Assembly: GCF_014839805.1 (NCBI RefSeq)
Contig: NC_051138.1
Span: forward strand, 15,094,020-15,158,019
Source of the DNA: Manduca sexta
Lineage: Eukaryota > Arthropoda > Insecta > Lepidoptera > Sphingidae
Reading direction: 5' to 3'
Length of the DNA: 64,000 nucleotides
Below, one piece after another: positions 63,446 to 64,000 of the stretch (within the stretch, counting starts at the first letter, position 1; each line of letters starts with the position of its first letter). Both the position numbers and the translations under genes were made by a program. The notes below the pieces were generated by a model. It was not told where the DNA came from and searched no databases. It saw only the letters and a list, made by a program, of their open reading frames with translations.

Positions 63446-64000
63446 ACGTAGGGTCCATATAACCAAATTCCTATCGGTTGCCCTTTATGGAGAATCTAAT
63501 TATCATTAGAACGATTTGCAGGCCACATTTATGCATATTAGTAACTATATGTTGTATCGGGTTTCCCTTCGGAAAATTTCACATTTCGCCACTGCTGCCT
63601 ACCCTTTCAGGAATACTGGTGATGTATGTTTATTTACAAAGCTCAGTATGACGATGATGTTACGGGTAGTTATATCGACATAATTTTATTTTACAATTGA
63701 CAAAAATATACAAACATTTGTACATCGGATACATCTGTATGATCAATTTCAAATAACAAACATCGACTTAACAAACAAAGCAAACAAGACGAACTAAACC
63801 GCTCCGATGAAAGATTAAAAGAAACATCGAAATAAAACAGTCTTAAAATTGTGTTTCAAATGCAGCGAGATGCTTCCAACGTTCTTTTGTTATTTGTTCA
63901 TAACATTGTAAATTGGTTTTCCAAATGGAGAGTTATTTACAAGTTAAGTACAAATATTTATGATACGATAATTACATAAAGATTTTAATGACGGCTCAGA
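63446..64000. other. Window end, nothing recognised
   Basis: AT-rich DNA without a supported gene or repeat. Confidence 0.4.

Overview
The window is AT-rich animal nuclear DNA, almost certainly from a moth or butterfly. The evidence is an insect-type fatty acyl-CoA reductase (FAR) gene family with short GT-AG exons in very large introns, plus a mix of SINEs, a Helitron-like element, R1-type LINE, Copia, Penelope-like and other repeats whose consensus motifs I recognise from Lepidoptera. There are no bacterial operons, CRISPR arrays or viral genomes. Two 500-N assembly gaps lie at 8352-8851 and 58869-59368.

Layout. 2.4-10.3 kb (+): FAR gene A. Exons 1-2 are almost identical to those of gene B, exons 3-6 fall in the first gap, and exons 7-10 belong to a clearly different FAR paralogue. 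13.0-22.8 kb repeats 1-8.35 kb, with added insertions in the right copy (a 1.3 kb LTR element and a MITE). 16.7-36.1 kb (+): FAR gene B, whose ten exons splice in frame into 458 residues and which looks intact. Its introns hold a solo LTR, SINEs, a Penelope end fragment and, in intron 9, a 6.7 kb Copia with a 2.3 kb Penelope-like element nested in it. 36.5-42.0 kb: spacer made of a LINE 3' fragment split by two insertions, one of them a 3.4 kb 5'-truncated R1-type LINE. 42.5-56.8 kb (-): FAR gene C, tail-to-tail with gene B in a large inverted duplication. It has a frameshift in exon 5 and contains a 5.8 kb tandem duplication of its own middle. 56.8-64 kb: 5' flank of C, MITE and repeat fragments, the second gap, then repeat-rich DNA with no gene I recognise.

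The three FARs carry the NAD(P)-binding motif TGVSGFLG (exon 1), and B and C the catalytic YxxxK (exon 6). All three end in a C-terminal sterile/FAR_C region. FARs reduce fatty acyl-CoA to fatty alcohol, used in moths for pheromone alcohols, wax and cuticle lipids. The 458-residue length fits the short pheromone-gland type, but tissue role cannot be read from sequence. I see no wholly new biological system. The most notable items are a small non-coding LTR element with a CCCC/GGGG-flanked minisatellite, a palindromic Penelope element with a degenerate hammerhead-like motif, filled and empty insertion sites visible within one window, and duplications that are either very recent or uncollapsed haplotypes.
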